From Cellulomonas sp. Leaf395 (lineage in GTDB: Bacteria > Actinomycetota > Actinomycetes > Actinomycetales > Cellulomonadaceae), in the NCBI RefSeq assembly GCF_001424125.1, contig NZ_LMQI01000001.1, positions 585,688 through 649,687 of the forward strand: 64,000 bases of DNA, written 5' to 3'. Under the pieces are notes generated by a model that saw only the letters and a list, made by a program, of their open reading frames with translations, did not search any database and had not been told where the DNA came from. This document shows positions 43,473 through 52,658 of the stretch, one piece after another. Numbering within the stretch: position 1 is the first letter of the stretch; every line of letters starts with the position of its first letter. The position numbers and the translations under genes are program-made.

Positions 43473-44675
43473 TCACGTGCAGGAGGTGGACGAGTCGTCC
43501 GCTGACGTGAGGACACCGCCCGGTGGCGTCCACGGCGTCTCGACCCGCGGAGCCGCCGGGTCCGTGACCGGCGAGGCGGTCGGGTCCGTGAGCGGCGTCG
43601 CGGTGCCGGTCGGCGGGGACTCGCCGACGGGCAGGTCGGCGGCGATGCGCGCCCACAGCTCGGTGGCCGCCGGGGTGGCGACCCTCCGGTTGGTGTCCCG
43701 AGGGTCCGGCACGGTGGGCATCGACGCGAACACGATCCGCTCCGCCTGCAGGTTCCGCAGCGACAGGCCGAACCCCGTCAGGTCGGTGAGGTCACGGAAC
43801 CCCTGGCTGGCGGTCAGCGAGCTCGTCGCCGCCTGCGCGAACCGGAGCAGCGACGCGGGGCTCGTGAGCACCTCCTGACTGAGCACCGAGCGGGTCATCG
43901 CGGCCATCAGGTCGTGCTGGCGGGTGATCCGACCGGTGTCCGACCCGTCGCCGATGTCATGGCGGGCGCGGGCGAACTGCACCGCGGTCGTGCCGTCGAA
44001 CACCTGCGGACCGGCGGAGACGTCGAGTCCGGTGTCCTCGTCGCGCAGAGCGGTCGGCAGGCAGATGGGGACCCCGCCGATCGCGTCGACCATGTCCCGC
44101 AACCCCACGAAGTCGACGAGCACGAGCCCGTCCAGCCGGACCCCGGTGAGCAGCTCGACGGTCTTCCACGTGCACCCCGACGCCGACGCGATGTCCTGTC
44201 CCTCGGTCCACCCGAGCGCGAACGCCTCGTTGAACTGCCTGTCGGTCCGGGCCGGCGTCGTCGTCCCGTCCGACATCGTGCACGACGGCCGGTCGGTCTT
44301 CAGGTCCCGTGGGATCGACACCAGCTCGACCCGGGACCGGTCGGCGGAAACGTGCGCGACGATCGTCGTGTCGGAGGCCATCCCGTCGTTCTCGCCGCCG
44401 ATCGTGGCGTTCTCGCCGCTGCGGTCGTCGGACCCGATGATCAGCAGGTTCACCGGCGTCCCGGCCCGCGCGTCGCCAGGAGGTGGCTCGGTCGGCTGCG
44501 GCCGTGCGCTCTCGTCGCCCACGAGGCCTTGGAGGTCGACCTCCGTGACGTTCGCCTGGAGCTCTCGGTACACGGCGGCCGCCGCGGCGACACCGAAGAC
44601 GAGGAGTCCCATGGTGGTGAGGCCGATCGCACGACGTGCTCGTCGTGGTCGTGCTGCACGCGCGTGCTGGCTCAT
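43473..44675 (-). CDS. LytR-CpsA-Psr (LCP) family cell-wall ligase
   Basis: A 400-residue membrane-anchored phosphotransferase that attaches wall polymers from a polyprenyl carrier to peptidoglycan. One N-terminal helix (IGLTTMGLLVFGVAAAAAVY) anchors the extracellular LCP domain: NLLIIGSDDRSG, SDTTIVAHVSADRSRVELVS with IPRDL, FNEAFALGW, VDFVGLRDMVDAIGGV, and FARARHDIGDGSDTGR. Conserved Asp and Arg that bind Mg2+ and pyrophosphate are present. A Thr/Pro-rich C-terminal tail follows. It could serve the polysaccharide cluster at 56-64 kb, but distance makes that inference weak. Confidence 0.94.
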   Translation of the reverse strand: MSQHARAARPRRARRAIGLTTMGLLVFGVAAAAAVYRELQANVTEVDLQGLVGDESARPQPTEPPPGDARAGTPVNLLIIGSDDRSGENATIGGENDGMASDTTIVAHVSADRSRVELVSIPRDLKTDRPSCTMSDGTTTPARTDRQFNEAFALGWTEGQDIASASGCTWKTVELLTGVRLDGLVLVDFVGLRDMVDAIGGVPICLPTALRDEDTGLDVSAGPQVFDGTTAVQFARARHDIGDGSDTGRITRQHDLMAAMTRSVLSQEVLTSPASLLRFAQAATSSLTASQGFRDLTDLTGFGLSLRNLQAERIVFASMPTVPDPRDTNRRVATPAATELWARIAADLPVGESPPTGTATPLTDPTASPVTDPAAPRVETPWTPPGGVLTSADDSSTSCT

Positions 44676-44762
44676 CCTTCGGACGCTAGTGCGCAGGTCA
44701 GCGCCCGTGCCGGTGGTCGGGGTGGAGGACCTGTGCGGGTGTGCGGGTAGCCTTCACAGGAC

Positions 44763-46592
44763 ATGGCACACCTTCTCGGCGCGGATCGCGTCACGCTCGC
44801 GCTGGGCACGCGCACCCTCCTCGACGAGGTCTCGCTCGGGCTCGACGACGGCCAACGCATCGGTGTCGTCGGCCCCAACGGCGCCGGCAAGTCCACGCTC
44901 CTTCGCGTCCTGTCCGGCGTTCAGCAGCCCGACGACGGTCGCGTCACCCGTGCCGGCGGCCTGCGGATCGCCGTGCTGGACCAGCGCGACGACCTGCTGG
45001 CCGGCAGCACCGTCCTCGACGTGGTGCACGGCTCCGCCGACGAGCACGAGTGGGCCACCGACTCCCGCATCCGCTCCGTCCACGCAGGCCTGCTCGCGGA
45101 CGTGTCCCTCGACGCCGACGTCGCCACCCTGTCCGGCGGCCAGCGCCGCCGGGTCGCGCTGGCGGCGCTGCTGGTGCGCGACGACGAGGTCCTGGTGCTC
45201 GACGAGCCGACCAACCACCTCGACGTCGAGGGCGTGGCATGGCTCGCCGCGCACCTGGTCGAGCGGTACCGAGGCTCCAACGGCGCGCTCGTCGTCGTCA
45301 CCCACGACCGCTGGTTCCTCGACGCCGTCTGCACGCGCACGTGGGAGGTCCACGACGGGACGGTCGACCAGTACGAGGGCGGGTACGCCGCGTACGTGCT
45401 GGCGCGTGCCGAGCGGGCGCGGACGGCGTCGACGACCGAGGAGAAGCGGCAGAACCTCCTGCGAAAGGAGCTCGCCTGGCTACGCCGGGGGGCCCCTGCG
45501 CGGACCAGCAAGCCGAAGTTCCGGATCGACGCGGCCAACGCCCTGATCGAGAACGAGCCGCCACCCCGCGACCAGCTGAGCCTGACCCGCATGGCGACCG
45601 CCCGTCTGGGCAAGGACGTGCTGGACATCGAGGACGTGTCGGTGGCGTACGGCGACCGCGTCCTCCTGCACGACGTCACCTGGCGCCTCGGCCCGGGCGA
45701 CCGCGTGGGCCTGGTCGGCGTCAACGGGGCCGGCAAGACCACCCTGCTGCGGCTCCTGTCCGGGCGGCTCCAGCCGACCACCGGCCGTGTGAAGCGCGGC
45801 AAGACCGTGCAGGTGGCCGAGCTCACGCAGGACGTCGAGGAGCTCGACGAGCTGGCCGGCCTGCGGGTGATCGAGGTGATCGAGAGCGAGAAGCGCTCGG
45901 TCGTCGTCGCCGGCAAGGAGCTCACCGCCGCGCAGCTGGTCGAGCGGCTCGGCTTCGACCGCGAGCGCTCCCGGACCCCTGTGCGGGACCTCTCGGGCGG
46001 GGAACGCAGAAGGCTGCAGCTGCTGCGCCTGCTCGTCGGCGAGCCGAACGTCCTGCTGCTCGACGAGCCGACCAACGACCTGGACACGGACACCCTCGCC
46101 GCGCTCGAGGACCTGCTGGACGGCTGGCCGGGCACCCTGATCGTCGTCTCGCACGACCGGTACCTGCTGGAGCGGGTGTGCGACACGCAGATGGCCCTGC
46201 TCGGCGACGGTCTGCTCCGCCAGCTGCCGGGCGGCGTCGAGCAGTACCTGGACCTGCGCAGGACCGCTCTGGTCGGCGGCGGCACGGCCACGGCGGCGTC
46301 CCCGCTGAGCGCGCGGCCTCGCACCGGCCCGTCGGACGAGCCCGTCGCTGCCGTCGCGTCGCAGCCCACCGTCTCGCCGGCCGACCTGCGCGCGGCGCGC
46401 AAGGAGATCGCGCGGATCGAGCGGCGACTGTCCCGGATCGCGGACCAGGAGGCGACCCTGCACCAGCGGATGTCCGACCAGGCGACCGACCACCAGGCCG
46501 TGATCGCGCTGGACGCTGAGCTGCGGGCGCTGGCAGCCGAGAAGGACGAGCTCGAGGCCGCGTGGCTCGAGGCCGCGGAGATCGTCGGCTAG
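44763..46592 (+). CDS. ABC-F family ATPase (Uup/EttA-like)
   Basis: A 609-residue soluble protein with two ATP-binding cassettes and no membrane domain: Walker A GPNGAGKS near residue 38 and GVNGAGKT near 320; signatures LSGGQRRR and LSGGERRR; Walker B LVLDEPTNHLD and LLLDEPTNDLD. The linker between them (EEKRQNLLRKELAWLRRG) is the P-site tRNA interaction motif region, and the C-terminus has a coiled coil (about 540-605) as in Uup. ABC-F proteins act on ribosomes; some give antibiotic resistance. TAGCCT nine bases before ATG suggests a leaderless start. Overlaps the convergent MFS gene by four bases. Confidence 0.94.
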   Translation: MAHLLGADRVTLALGTRTLLDEVSLGLDDGQRIGVVGPNGAGKSTLLRVLSGVQQPDDGRVTRAGGLRIAVLDQRDDLLAGSTVLDVVHGSADEHEWATDSRIRSVHAGLLADVSLDADVATLSGGQRRRVALAALLVRDDEVLVLDEPTNHLDVEGVAWLAAHLVERYRGSNGALVVVTHDRWFLDAVCTRTWEVHDGTVDQYEGGYAAYVLARAERARTASTTEEKRQNLLRKELAWLRRGAPARTSKPKFRIDAANALIENEPPPRDQLSLTRMATARLGKDVLDIEDVSVAYGDRVLLHDVTWRLGPGDRVGLVGVNGAGKTTLLRLLSGRLQPTTGRVKRGKTVQVAELTQDVEELDELAGLRVIEVIESEKRSVVVAGKELTAAQLVERLGFDRERSRTPVRDLSGGERRRLQLLRLLVGEPNVLLLDEPTNDLDTDTLAALEDLLDGWPGTLIVVSHDRYLLERVCDTQMALLGDGLLRQLPGGVEQYLDLRRTALVGGGTATAASPLSARPRTGPSDEPVAAVASQPTVSPADLRAARKEIARIERRLSRIADQEATLHQRMSDQATDHQAVIALDAELRALAAEKDELEAAWLEAAEIVG

Positions 46593-47764
46593 TTCCCTCG
46601 GCGCATGCTCCTCAGGCCCAGCCCCGTGGAGACCCCCATGGTCAGCACCGCACCGAGCACGACGAGAAGCGGCGCGGTCCACCCGCCGCTCGACGCGTGC
46701 ACAGCACCGAGCACGCTCGGACCGAGGGCGGCGACGCCGTAGCCGAGGCTCTGCACGGTCGCGGACATGCGGCGCGCGGCGGCCTGCGACCCCGCGCTGG
46801 AGGCGATGACGGTGAAGATCACCGCGAAGTTCCCGCCCTGCGCCACGCCGGCGAACGTGCACCAGAGCGGCCACCACGCCGGCGCGAGCAGCAGGCCGAG
46901 GGGGAGCATGGCCCAGCCGACCGCGATCGCCGCGGCCACGGCGGCGACCGGTGCGCGTCGACCCAGGGCGATCGGTACCGCGATACCGCCGACCATGCCG
47001 AACAGCTGGAACAGCGCGGCGGCACCGCCGGACGCGGCGCGCTCGAGCCCGAGTGTGTCGTGCAGGACCGACGGCAGCCAGGCGCTGACCGCGTAGTACC
47101 CGAACGCCTGCCCGGCGAACGCGACGGCGAGGAACCAGGTGACCGGCCGTCGCCACACCTCGGGCGCGCTCGTGCCGCTGACCAGCGCCACGGGCTCGGC
47201 ACGCGCGAAGGGGTAGGCCATCTGCCACACGACGAGGGCGACGACGGCGAGCAGACCCCACGACGCCAGCGCCCAGCGCCAGCCGACGACGTCCGCGAGC
47301 GGCGCGGTCAGGGTGGTGGTGAGGACGCTGCCACCGTTCAGCGCCGCCGTGTACAGGCCGGTCACCCGCGGCACGTGCCCGGGGAAGTCCCGCCCGATCA
47401 CGACCGGCACGGCGACGTTGCCCGCCGTGATGGCCACCCCGATCAGGACGGTGCCGACGAGCGCGGTGCCGAACCCGTCCGCGGACCGCAGCACTGTGCC
47501 GGCCAGGACGGTCACCAGCGACGCCGCGACCACCCGCCCGGTGCCGAGGCGCCCGAGCAGCACGGCCATGAGCGGCGTCGCGAGCGCGAAGCAGAGGACC
47601 GGGATGCCGGTGAGCAGTCCCACGCCCGCGGCACTCAGACCGAGGTCGGCGCGGACGTCGTCCACGACCGGGGCGAGCGCCGTGATCGGGGCCCGCAGGT
47701 TCAGCGCGTAGAGAAGTACTGCTGCGAGCAGGAGCCCGCGAGCGGCGGACCGCGCTGCCGTCAT
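46589..47764 (-). CDS. MFS transporter, CynX/NimT-like
   Basis: A 391-residue transporter with twelve predicted helices; it opens LLLAAVLLYALNLRAPITALAPVV, the signature of the CynX/NimT cyanate/nitroimidazole transporter family. Substrate unknown. It begins four bases after the MarR-family gene on the same strand, so the MarR protein probably controls this exporter together with itself. ATG at 47764 follows directly behind the regulator. Confidence 0.92.
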   Translation of the reverse strand: MTAARSAARGLLLAAVLLYALNLRAPITALAPVVDDVRADLGLSAAGVGLLTGIPVLCFALATPLMAVLLGRLGTGRVVAASLVTVLAGTVLRSADGFGTALVGTVLIGVAITAGNVAVPVVIGRDFPGHVPRVTGLYTAALNGGSVLTTTLTAPLADVVGWRWALASWGLLAVVALVVWQMAYPFARAEPVALVSGTSAPEVWRRPVTWFLAVAFAGQAFGYYAVSAWLPSVLHDTLGLERAASGGAAALFQLFGMVGGIAVPIALGRRAPVAAVAAAIAVGWAMLPLGLLLAPAWWPLWCTFAGVAQGGNFAVIFTVIASSAGSQAAARRMSATVQSLGYGVAALGPSVLGAVHASSGGWTAPLLVVLGAVLTMGVSTGLGLRSMRRGN

Positions 47765-47768
47765 GCCC

Positions 47769-48293
47769 TCACGACGCGTCGAACGGCGCGGTCACCTCGC
47801 GCAGCAGGTCCGCCAGCCGGTCGCGGTCGGCCTCGTCGAGGTCGCCCAGCAAGCTCCGCTCGACGTCGAGCAGGTCCGCGAACGCCGCGTCCACGCGGTC
47901 CAGCCCGGCGGCGGTGAGCTGCACCAGCACACCGCGGCGGTCGTCCGGCGCGGGCAGCCGCTCGACCAGCCCGTGCTCCGCGAGGCGGTCGATGCGGTTG
48001 GTCATGGTGCCGCTGGTGACCAGCGTCTGGGTGAGCAGCGCACCCGGCGACAGCCGGTACGGGGAACCCGCGCGGCGCAGCGCCGACAGCACGTCGAACT
48101 CCCACGTCTCGAGGTCGTGGCGCGCGAACGCCGAGCGGCGGGCGAGGTCGAGGTGCCGGGCCAGCCGGCTGACCCGCGAGAGGACCGTCAGGGGGCGGAC
48201 GTCCAGGTCGGGGCGTTCGCGTTCCCAGGCGAGGACGATCCGATCGACCTCGTCGCGGGCCCCCGGAGCGTCCGGGGGGGTGCGTGCCACCAT
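47769..48293 (-). CDS. MarR-family transcriptional regulator
   Basis: A 174-residue regulator with winged helix: LETWEFDVLSALRRAGSPYRL, recognition helix region LVTSGTMTNRIDRLAEHGLVER and wing APDDRRGVLVQLT with the family Asp-x-Arg. First gene of an operon with the MFS transporter. The ATG at 48293 has TAATCT six bases upstream and no ribosome binding site. A perfect palindrome lies immediately before that hexamer, so autorepression relieved by a small ligand is expected. Confidence 0.94.
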   Translation of the reverse strand: MVARTPPDAPGARDEVDRIVLAWERERPDLDVRPLTVLSRVSRLARHLDLARRSAFARHDLETWEFDVLSALRRAGSPYRLSPGALLTQTLVTSGTMTNRIDRLAEHGLVERLPAPDDRRGVLVQLTAAGLDRVDAAFADLLDVERSLLGDLDEADRDRLADLLREVTAPFDAS

Positions 48294-48299
48294 GACGCG

Positions 48300-48317
48300 A
48301 GATTACTCGACGTCGAG
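48300..48317 (-). promoter_or_regulatory. -10 hexamer and palindromic operator of the marR-MFS operon
   Basis: On the minus strand TAATCT (48305-48300) ends six bases before the marR ATG. The perfect 12-base palindrome CTCGACGTCGAG (48306-48317) abuts it on the upstream side. Confidence 0.65.
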
Positions 48318-48327
48318 AGAGATCCCC

Positions 48328-48960
48328 TCAGGTGCGCGTCAGGGTCGGCCTGCGCTCGAGCGCCGAGAGCCCGTTCCACGCGAGGTTCACCAGGTGCGCC
48401 GCGACGACGTTCTTGCTGGGGCTGCGCGCGTCGAGCCACCACTGCCCGGTGAGGGCCACCATGCCGACCAGCATCTGCGCGTAGATCGGCGCCGTCTTCG
48501 GGTCCTGACCCTGCTTCTTGAACTGGTCCGCGAGCATGTGCTCCACCTGCGAGGCGACGTCCCCGATCAGGCTGGAGAACGTGCCGGTCGCCTGCGCGAC
48601 GGGGGAGTCACGCACCAGGATCCGGAACCCGTCCTCGGACGCCTCGATGTACCCGAGCAGGGCCAGCGTCGTCCGCTCGACCAGCACCTTCGGGTGCCCG
48701 CCGACCTCCAGCGCCCCGCTCAGGGCGCCCGTCAGGGCCTGGATCTCGCGGTCGACGACGACCGCGTAGATGCCCTCCTTGCCGCCGAAGTGCTCGTACA
48801 CGACCGGCTTGGACACCTCGGCGCGTGCCGCGATCTCCTCGATGCTGGTGCCGTCGAAGCCCTTCTCGGCGAACAGGCCCCGTGCCACGTCGACCAGCTG
48901 GGCGCGCCGCTGCGTCCCCGTCATGCGGGAGCGGGTGGTGCGTTTGGGGTCGTTGGCCAC
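48328..48960 (-). CDS. TetR-family transcriptional regulator
   Basis: A 210-residue TetR protein: helix-turn-helix RAQLVDVARGLFAEKGFDGT, SIEEIAARAEVSKPVVYEHF, then a helical ligand domain with EDGFRILVRDSPVAQATGTF. The LVRDSP motif and length match the widespread actinobacterial lineage of TetR regulators of unknown signal. Start is GTG at 48960; ATG at 48924 is possible but would trim the basic N-terminus. Target unknown; it is divergent from tRNA-Gln by 79 bases. Confidence 0.92.
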   Translation of the reverse strand: MANDPKRTTRSRMTGTQRRAQLVDVARGLFAEKGFDGTSIEEIAARAEVSKPVVYEHFGGKEGIYAVVVDREIQALTGALSGALEVGGHPKVLVERTTLALLGYIEASEDGFRILVRDSPVAQATGTFSSLIGDVASQVEHMLADQFKKQGQDPKTAPIYAQMLVGMVALTGQWWLDARSPSKNVVAAHLVNLAWNGLSALERRPTLTRT

Positions 48961-49039
48961 GGGCCCATCATGCCGTGAGCGGTCACGGTGCAGACGCAGT
49001 GACTGGCAGACTTGGCGGCCACGACGCGCGAGGCGTCGG

Positions 49040-49111
49040 TCCGCCCTGGTGTAACGGCAGCACGCCGGCCTTTGGAGCCGTGCAGTCCAGGTTCGAATCC
49101 TGGGGGCGGAG
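49040..49111 (+). tRNA. tRNA-Gln (anticodon TTG)
   Basis: A 72-base cloverleaf: acceptor TCCGCCC with GGGCGGA, D arm GTGT with GCAC, anticodon loop CTTTGGA giving TTG, T arm CCAGG-TTCGAAT-CCTGG, discriminator G. CCA is not encoded (GCAG follows the stem). Confidence 0.95.
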
Positions 49112-49168
49112 CAGCGCGCAGCGCAGCAGCAGCAACAGCAAGCGGTCGGGCGATGTACCGTTCGAGAC

Positions 49169-49444
49169 ATGGCGACGACGCGCGACCTGCGTGCTGGGTA
49201 CGTGCTGCTGGCTCTATTCCTGTTCGCCGTCGTTTCACAGGTCGTGGACCTCGCCGCGGGCGCGCCAGAGGTCGGCGTGCGCGTCGCGGTGATCGTCGTG
49301 GCGGCCGTCGGAGCAGTGGTGACCGGGGTGTGGATCGCCCGGCAGCGGCGGGTCCCGCCGCCGGAGCCGCGGCAGTTCACCCCGGCACCCGAGGAAGCAC
49401 CGGAAGATCCCGGCACGGGGGGAGCGACCTCCGTGCGCGGGTAG
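49169..49444 (+). CDS. Small hypothetical membrane protein
   Basis: A 91-residue protein with two membrane helices (YVLLALFLFAVVSQVVDLAA and VAVIVVAAVGAVVTGVWIA) and a Pro/Glu-rich cytoplasmic tail. TACCGT ends seven bases before ATG at 49169, a leaderless pattern. No known domain; function unknown. Lies 57 bases after tRNA-Gln. Confidence 0.75.
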   Translation: MATTRDLRAGYVLLALFLFAVVSQVVDLAAGAPEVGVRVAVIVVAAVGAVVTGVWIARQRRVPPPEPRQFTPAPEEAPEDPGTGGATSVRG

Positions 49445-49454
49445 AGCGCGCCCC

Positions 49455-49487
49455 GCGCACGAGATCCGCCGCTCGAGACCCGAGCGG
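49455..49487 (+). repeat. Hairpin element, copy A
   Basis: A 33-base sequence ending in a perfect hairpin CCGCTCG-AGACC-CGAGCGG (49469-49487). Nearly the same sequence recurs at 50992-51023 before glmU. It lies just after the small membrane-protein gene and 94 bases before the CapK-like gene. Confidence 0.6.
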
Positions 49488-49580
49488 TCTCTGGGGCATG
49501 CACGGGTGATCGTCGAGCAGTTCGGGTGAGGTTCATCGACGCCCGTTCTGCGAATTGGGGCATTCCGGTACGTTGCGGAC

Positions 49581-50918
49581 ATGGATATGCGCCGAGTGGC
49601 CTTCGCCGTGAAGGGTCGCGTCGTCCGACGCTCTGCGCTGCGGCTCTACGACTCGTTGCTCGCGAACGAGCGGCTGCCGTCCGACGAGCTCGCCGGGCTC
49701 ACCGCGAGGCGGTCGACCCAGATCGCGCAGTTCGCCCAGGCCCAGTCGCCCTTCTACCGCGACCTGTACTCCTCCCGCGGCATGTCGGCGCGCGACCTGA
49801 CCGATCCGCAGGCATGGACCGAGCTTCCCGTCGTCGACCGGACGGCTCTGCGCGATCGCGCGGCTGACGTCCCGACGAGCGAGGCGAACCCGCGGACCAT
49901 GCGTCCCGCGCTCACGGGTGGGAGCACGGGCGAGCCGTTCAGGGCGTACCACGACACCCGTGTCCCGACCCTGCCGCTGAGCTGGCGCATGTACCGGTGG
50001 TGGGGAGTCCAGCCGTGGGACGACCTCGCCCGCGTCGGCCGATGGGGGTTCGGCGCACGGGCGTCTGCGGCCAACGCGATCCAATGGTGGCCGACACGAC
50101 AGGTCTATACGGACGCGTCGCTGATCGACCGCTCCTCGCTCAGTGCGTTCGTCGGGCGCATCGAGCGCGTCCGGCCCGCGCTCATCGAGGGGTATGTGGG
50201 CGCGATGCTCGAGCTCGCCCGCTTCGTGGAGGAGGAAGGCGTCCAGCTCCCGGTGCCGCGTGCGGTGGCGACGACGGCCGCGCCGCTGACCGAGGACGTC
50301 CGCCGCAGGCTGCAGACAGTCCTCGGCGCACCGGTGTACGACGAGTACCGCGCGGCAGAGCTCGGCTGGATGGCGGGCGAGTGCCGCGAGCAGAACGGTC
50401 TGCACTGCTTCACCGACATGCGCCGCATCGAGGTCGTCGACGCGCAGGACAGGCCTGCGGCGCCGGGCGTCGTCGGCGATCTGGTGGTCACGGATCTCAC
50501 CAACCGGGTCTTTCCGCTGGTCCGCTACCGCCTCGGCGACAGAGGCTCGCTCGTCGAGCAGCCGTGCGCGTGCGGCGTCACCCTGCCCCTGATGGCCAAG
50601 CCCGACGGACGGACCACCGACCTGCTCCGGCTGCCGAGCGGAGCGGCCATGGGGCACCGGCTCCACGGCATGTTCGGCGGCTATCCGGACGCCGTGCGTC
50701 TCTTCCAGATCCATCAGAAGGCCGACTACACGATCACGGTCCGCGTGGTGCGCGGACCGCACCCGGACGCCGACGCGCAGATCCAGTCCGCGGTGGGCGG
50801 TCTGCGCGAGCGCGTCCGCGGCGAGGTCCCGGTGCTCGTCGAGTACGTGGACGACCTGCCGTACTACAAGGGCAAGGTGAAGTACGTGATCTGCGAGGTG
50901 CCGGACCCCGCGACCTGA
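49581..50918 (+). CDS. CapK/PaaK-like adenylate-forming protein
   Basis: A 445-residue protein of the phenylacetate-CoA ligase/CapK (coenzyme F390 synthetase) superfamily. The ATP-binding P-loop region reads ALTGGSTGEPFRAYHD; further motifs are YDEYRAAELGWMAGEC and PLVRYRLGDRG, where the Arg-Tyr-Arg-x-Gly-Asp is the core A7/A8-type motif. CapK-like proteins are typically in capsule or exopolysaccharide loci and their reaction is unsettled. Here it is alone, upstream of glmU. ATG at 49581 has TACGTT six bases before it, so the transcript is probably leaderless. Confidence 0.88.
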   Translation: MDMRRVAFAVKGRVVRRSALRLYDSLLANERLPSDELAGLTARRSTQIAQFAQAQSPFYRDLYSSRGMSARDLTDPQAWTELPVVDRTALRDRAADVPTSEANPRTMRPALTGGSTGEPFRAYHDTRVPTLPLSWRMYRWWGVQPWDDLARVGRWGFGARASAANAIQWWPTRQVYTDASLIDRSSLSAFVGRIERVRPALIEGYVGAMLELARFVEEEGVQLPVPRAVATTAAPLTEDVRRRLQTVLGAPVYDEYRAAELGWMAGECREQNGLHCFTDMRRIEVVDAQDRPAAPGVVGDLVVTDLTNRVFPLVRYRLGDRGSLVEQPCACGVTLPLMAKPDGRTTDLLRLPSGAAMGHRLHGMFGGYPDAVRLFQIHQKADYTITVRVVRGPHPDADAQIQSAVGGLRERVRGEVPVLVEYVDDLPYYKGKVKYVICEVPDPAT

Positions 50919-50991
50919 CGGCCCGGGCGCCAGCGAACCAGCCCGGGCGGGGCGACGAGGGCACGTGCCGCGCGCCGGTAGAGTGACCGGT

Positions 50992-51023
50992 GCGCACAGA
51001 TCCGCCGCCCGAGACCCGGGCAG
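50992..51023 (+). repeat. Hairpin element, copy B, in glmU leader
   Basis: Nearly identical to 49455-49487 with one indel and few substitutions. The stem bases change from CTCG/CGAG to CCCG/CGGG, keeping pairing, while the AGACC loop is unchanged. It ends 21 bases before the glmU GTG. Confidence 0.6.
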
Positions 51024-51044
51024 ATCCGCGAGGAGCACCCGCAG

Positions 51045-52658
51045 GTGACTTTCCCCCGCCCGGCCGCCGTCGTCGTCCTCGCCGCAGGTGAAGGAACCCG
51101 GATGCGCTCGGCAACCCCCAAGGTCCTGCACACCCTGGCCGGTCGCAGCATGCTTGGCCACGCACTGTCCACGGCCCGCGCGCTCGACCCCGGCCGAGTG
51201 CTGGTCGTCGTCCGGCACGAGCGCGACCTGGTCGCCGCCCACGTCACCGAGGTCGACCCGCAGGCGCTGCTCGCCGACCAGGACGAGATCCCCGGCACGG
51301 GCCGCGCGGTCCAGGTGGCCATGACCTCGCTCGATGCGGCCGCGCAGGCGGACGCCGCGAAGGACACGACGGCCGGCTCGGCCACGCACGCGCAGGTGTC
51401 CGGTGCGGTCGTCGTCATCGCCGGCGACGTCCCGCTGCTGGACGCCGGCACGCTGCACGAGCTGCTTGCGGCGCACCACGCGGACGGCAACGCGGTCACG
51501 GTGCTGACCACCCAGGTCGCCGAGCCCACGGGGTACGGCCGCATCCTGCGCGAGCCCGGCACGGGCGACGTGCTCGGCATCGTCGAGGAGAAGGACGCCG
51601 ACGACACCCAGCGCGCGATCACCGAGATCAACTCCTCCATCTATGTCTTCGACGCCGGCGTCCTGCGCGGCGCGCTCGGGCGGCTCGGTCGCGACAACGC
51701 GCAGGGCGAGGTGTACCTGACGGACGTGCTGGCGATCGCCCGCACCGACGGCGGTCACGTCCGGGCGCTCCAGACGGACGACCCGGTGCTGGTCGAGGGC
51801 GTCAACGACCATGTCCAGCTCTCGGTGCTGCGCGCTGAGATGAACCGTCGGATCCTCGAGACCTGGATGCGCGAGGGCGTCACGGTCGTCGACCCGGCGA
51901 CCACGTGGGTCGACGTCGACGTCGAGCTGGAGCGGGACGTCACCCTCCTGCCCGGCACCCAGCTGCACGGTGCGACGGTGGTCCGCGAGGGCGCGACGGT
52001 CGGCCCGGACACCACGCTGACCGACGTCGAGGTGGGCCCGCGGGCCAGCGTCGTGCGCACGCACGGCACGCTCGCGGTGGTCGGCGCGGATGCGAGCGTG
52101 GGGCCGTTCGCGTACCTGCGCCCCGGCACGGTGCTCGGCGAGAAGGGCAAGATCGGCACGTTCGTCGAGACGAAGAACGCGCAGATCGGCACCGGCTCGA
52201 AGATCCCGCACCTGTCCTACGTGGGCGACGCGACGATCGGCGAGCACACGAACATCGGCGCCGCGTCGGTGACGGTCAACTACGACGGCGTCAACAAGCA
52301 CCACACGACGATCGGCTCGTACGCCCGCACGGGCGCCGACAACATGTTCGTCGCGCCCGTCAGCGTCGGCGACGGTGCGTACACCGGTGCCGGCAGCGTG
52401 ATCCGTCGCGACGTCCCCTCGGGTGCGCTCGGCGTGAGCGCGGGCGCGCAGCGCAACATCGAGGGCTGGGTCTCGCGGGCCCGCGCCGGGACCGCCGCCG
52501 CCAAGGCGGTCGTCCGGCCGTCCGCCGACGACGAGCTCTCCCCGCAGGCCCGCGCCGAGCGGGGCCGCGCGTCCGCCGCAGCCGCCGACGCACCCCCAAT
52601 CCCGCCGCCCGCACTGCCGGAACCCCCCGGAACGAACCCGAAGGACTCCGCACGATGA
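51045..52658 (+). CDS. glmU: Bifunctional GlmU: GlcN-1-P acetyltransferase / GlcNAc-1-P uridylyltransferase
   Basis: A 537-residue enzyme making UDP-GlcNAc for peptidoglycan and other glycans. The N-terminal uridylyltransferase starts VVVLAAGEGTRMRSATPKVL, with EIPGTGRAVQ and IAGDVPLL; the C-terminal left-handed beta helix with hexapeptide repeats (about 260-460) has GPFAYLRPGTVLGEKGKIG and VNYDGVNKHHT with the acetyl-CoA site. A 70-residue Ala/Pro-rich tail beyond the family's usual end is typical of actinobacterial GlmU. GTG at 51045 follows AGGAGCACC. Overlaps prs by ATGA. Confidence 0.97.
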   Translation: MTFPRPAAVVVLAAGEGTRMRSATPKVLHTLAGRSMLGHALSTARALDPGRVLVVVRHERDLVAAHVTEVDPQALLADQDEIPGTGRAVQVAMTSLDAAAQADAAKDTTAGSATHAQVSGAVVVIAGDVPLLDAGTLHELLAAHHADGNAVTVLTTQVAEPTGYGRILREPGTGDVLGIVEEKDADDTQRAITEINSSIYVFDAGVLRGALGRLGRDNAQGEVYLTDVLAIARTDGGHVRALQTDDPVLVEGVNDHVQLSVLRAEMNRRILETWMREGVTVVDPATTWVDVDVELERDVTLLPGTQLHGATVVREGATVGPDTTLTDVEVGPRASVVRTHGTLAVVGADASVGPFAYLRPGTVLGEKGKIGTFVETKNAQIGTGSKIPHLSYVGDATIGEHTNIGAASVTVNYDGVNKHHTTIGSYARTGADNMFVAPVSVGDGAYTGAGSVIRRDVPSGALGVSAGAQRNIEGWVSRARAGTAAAKAVVRPSADDELSPQARAERGRASAAAADAPPIPPPALPEPPGTNPKDSAR

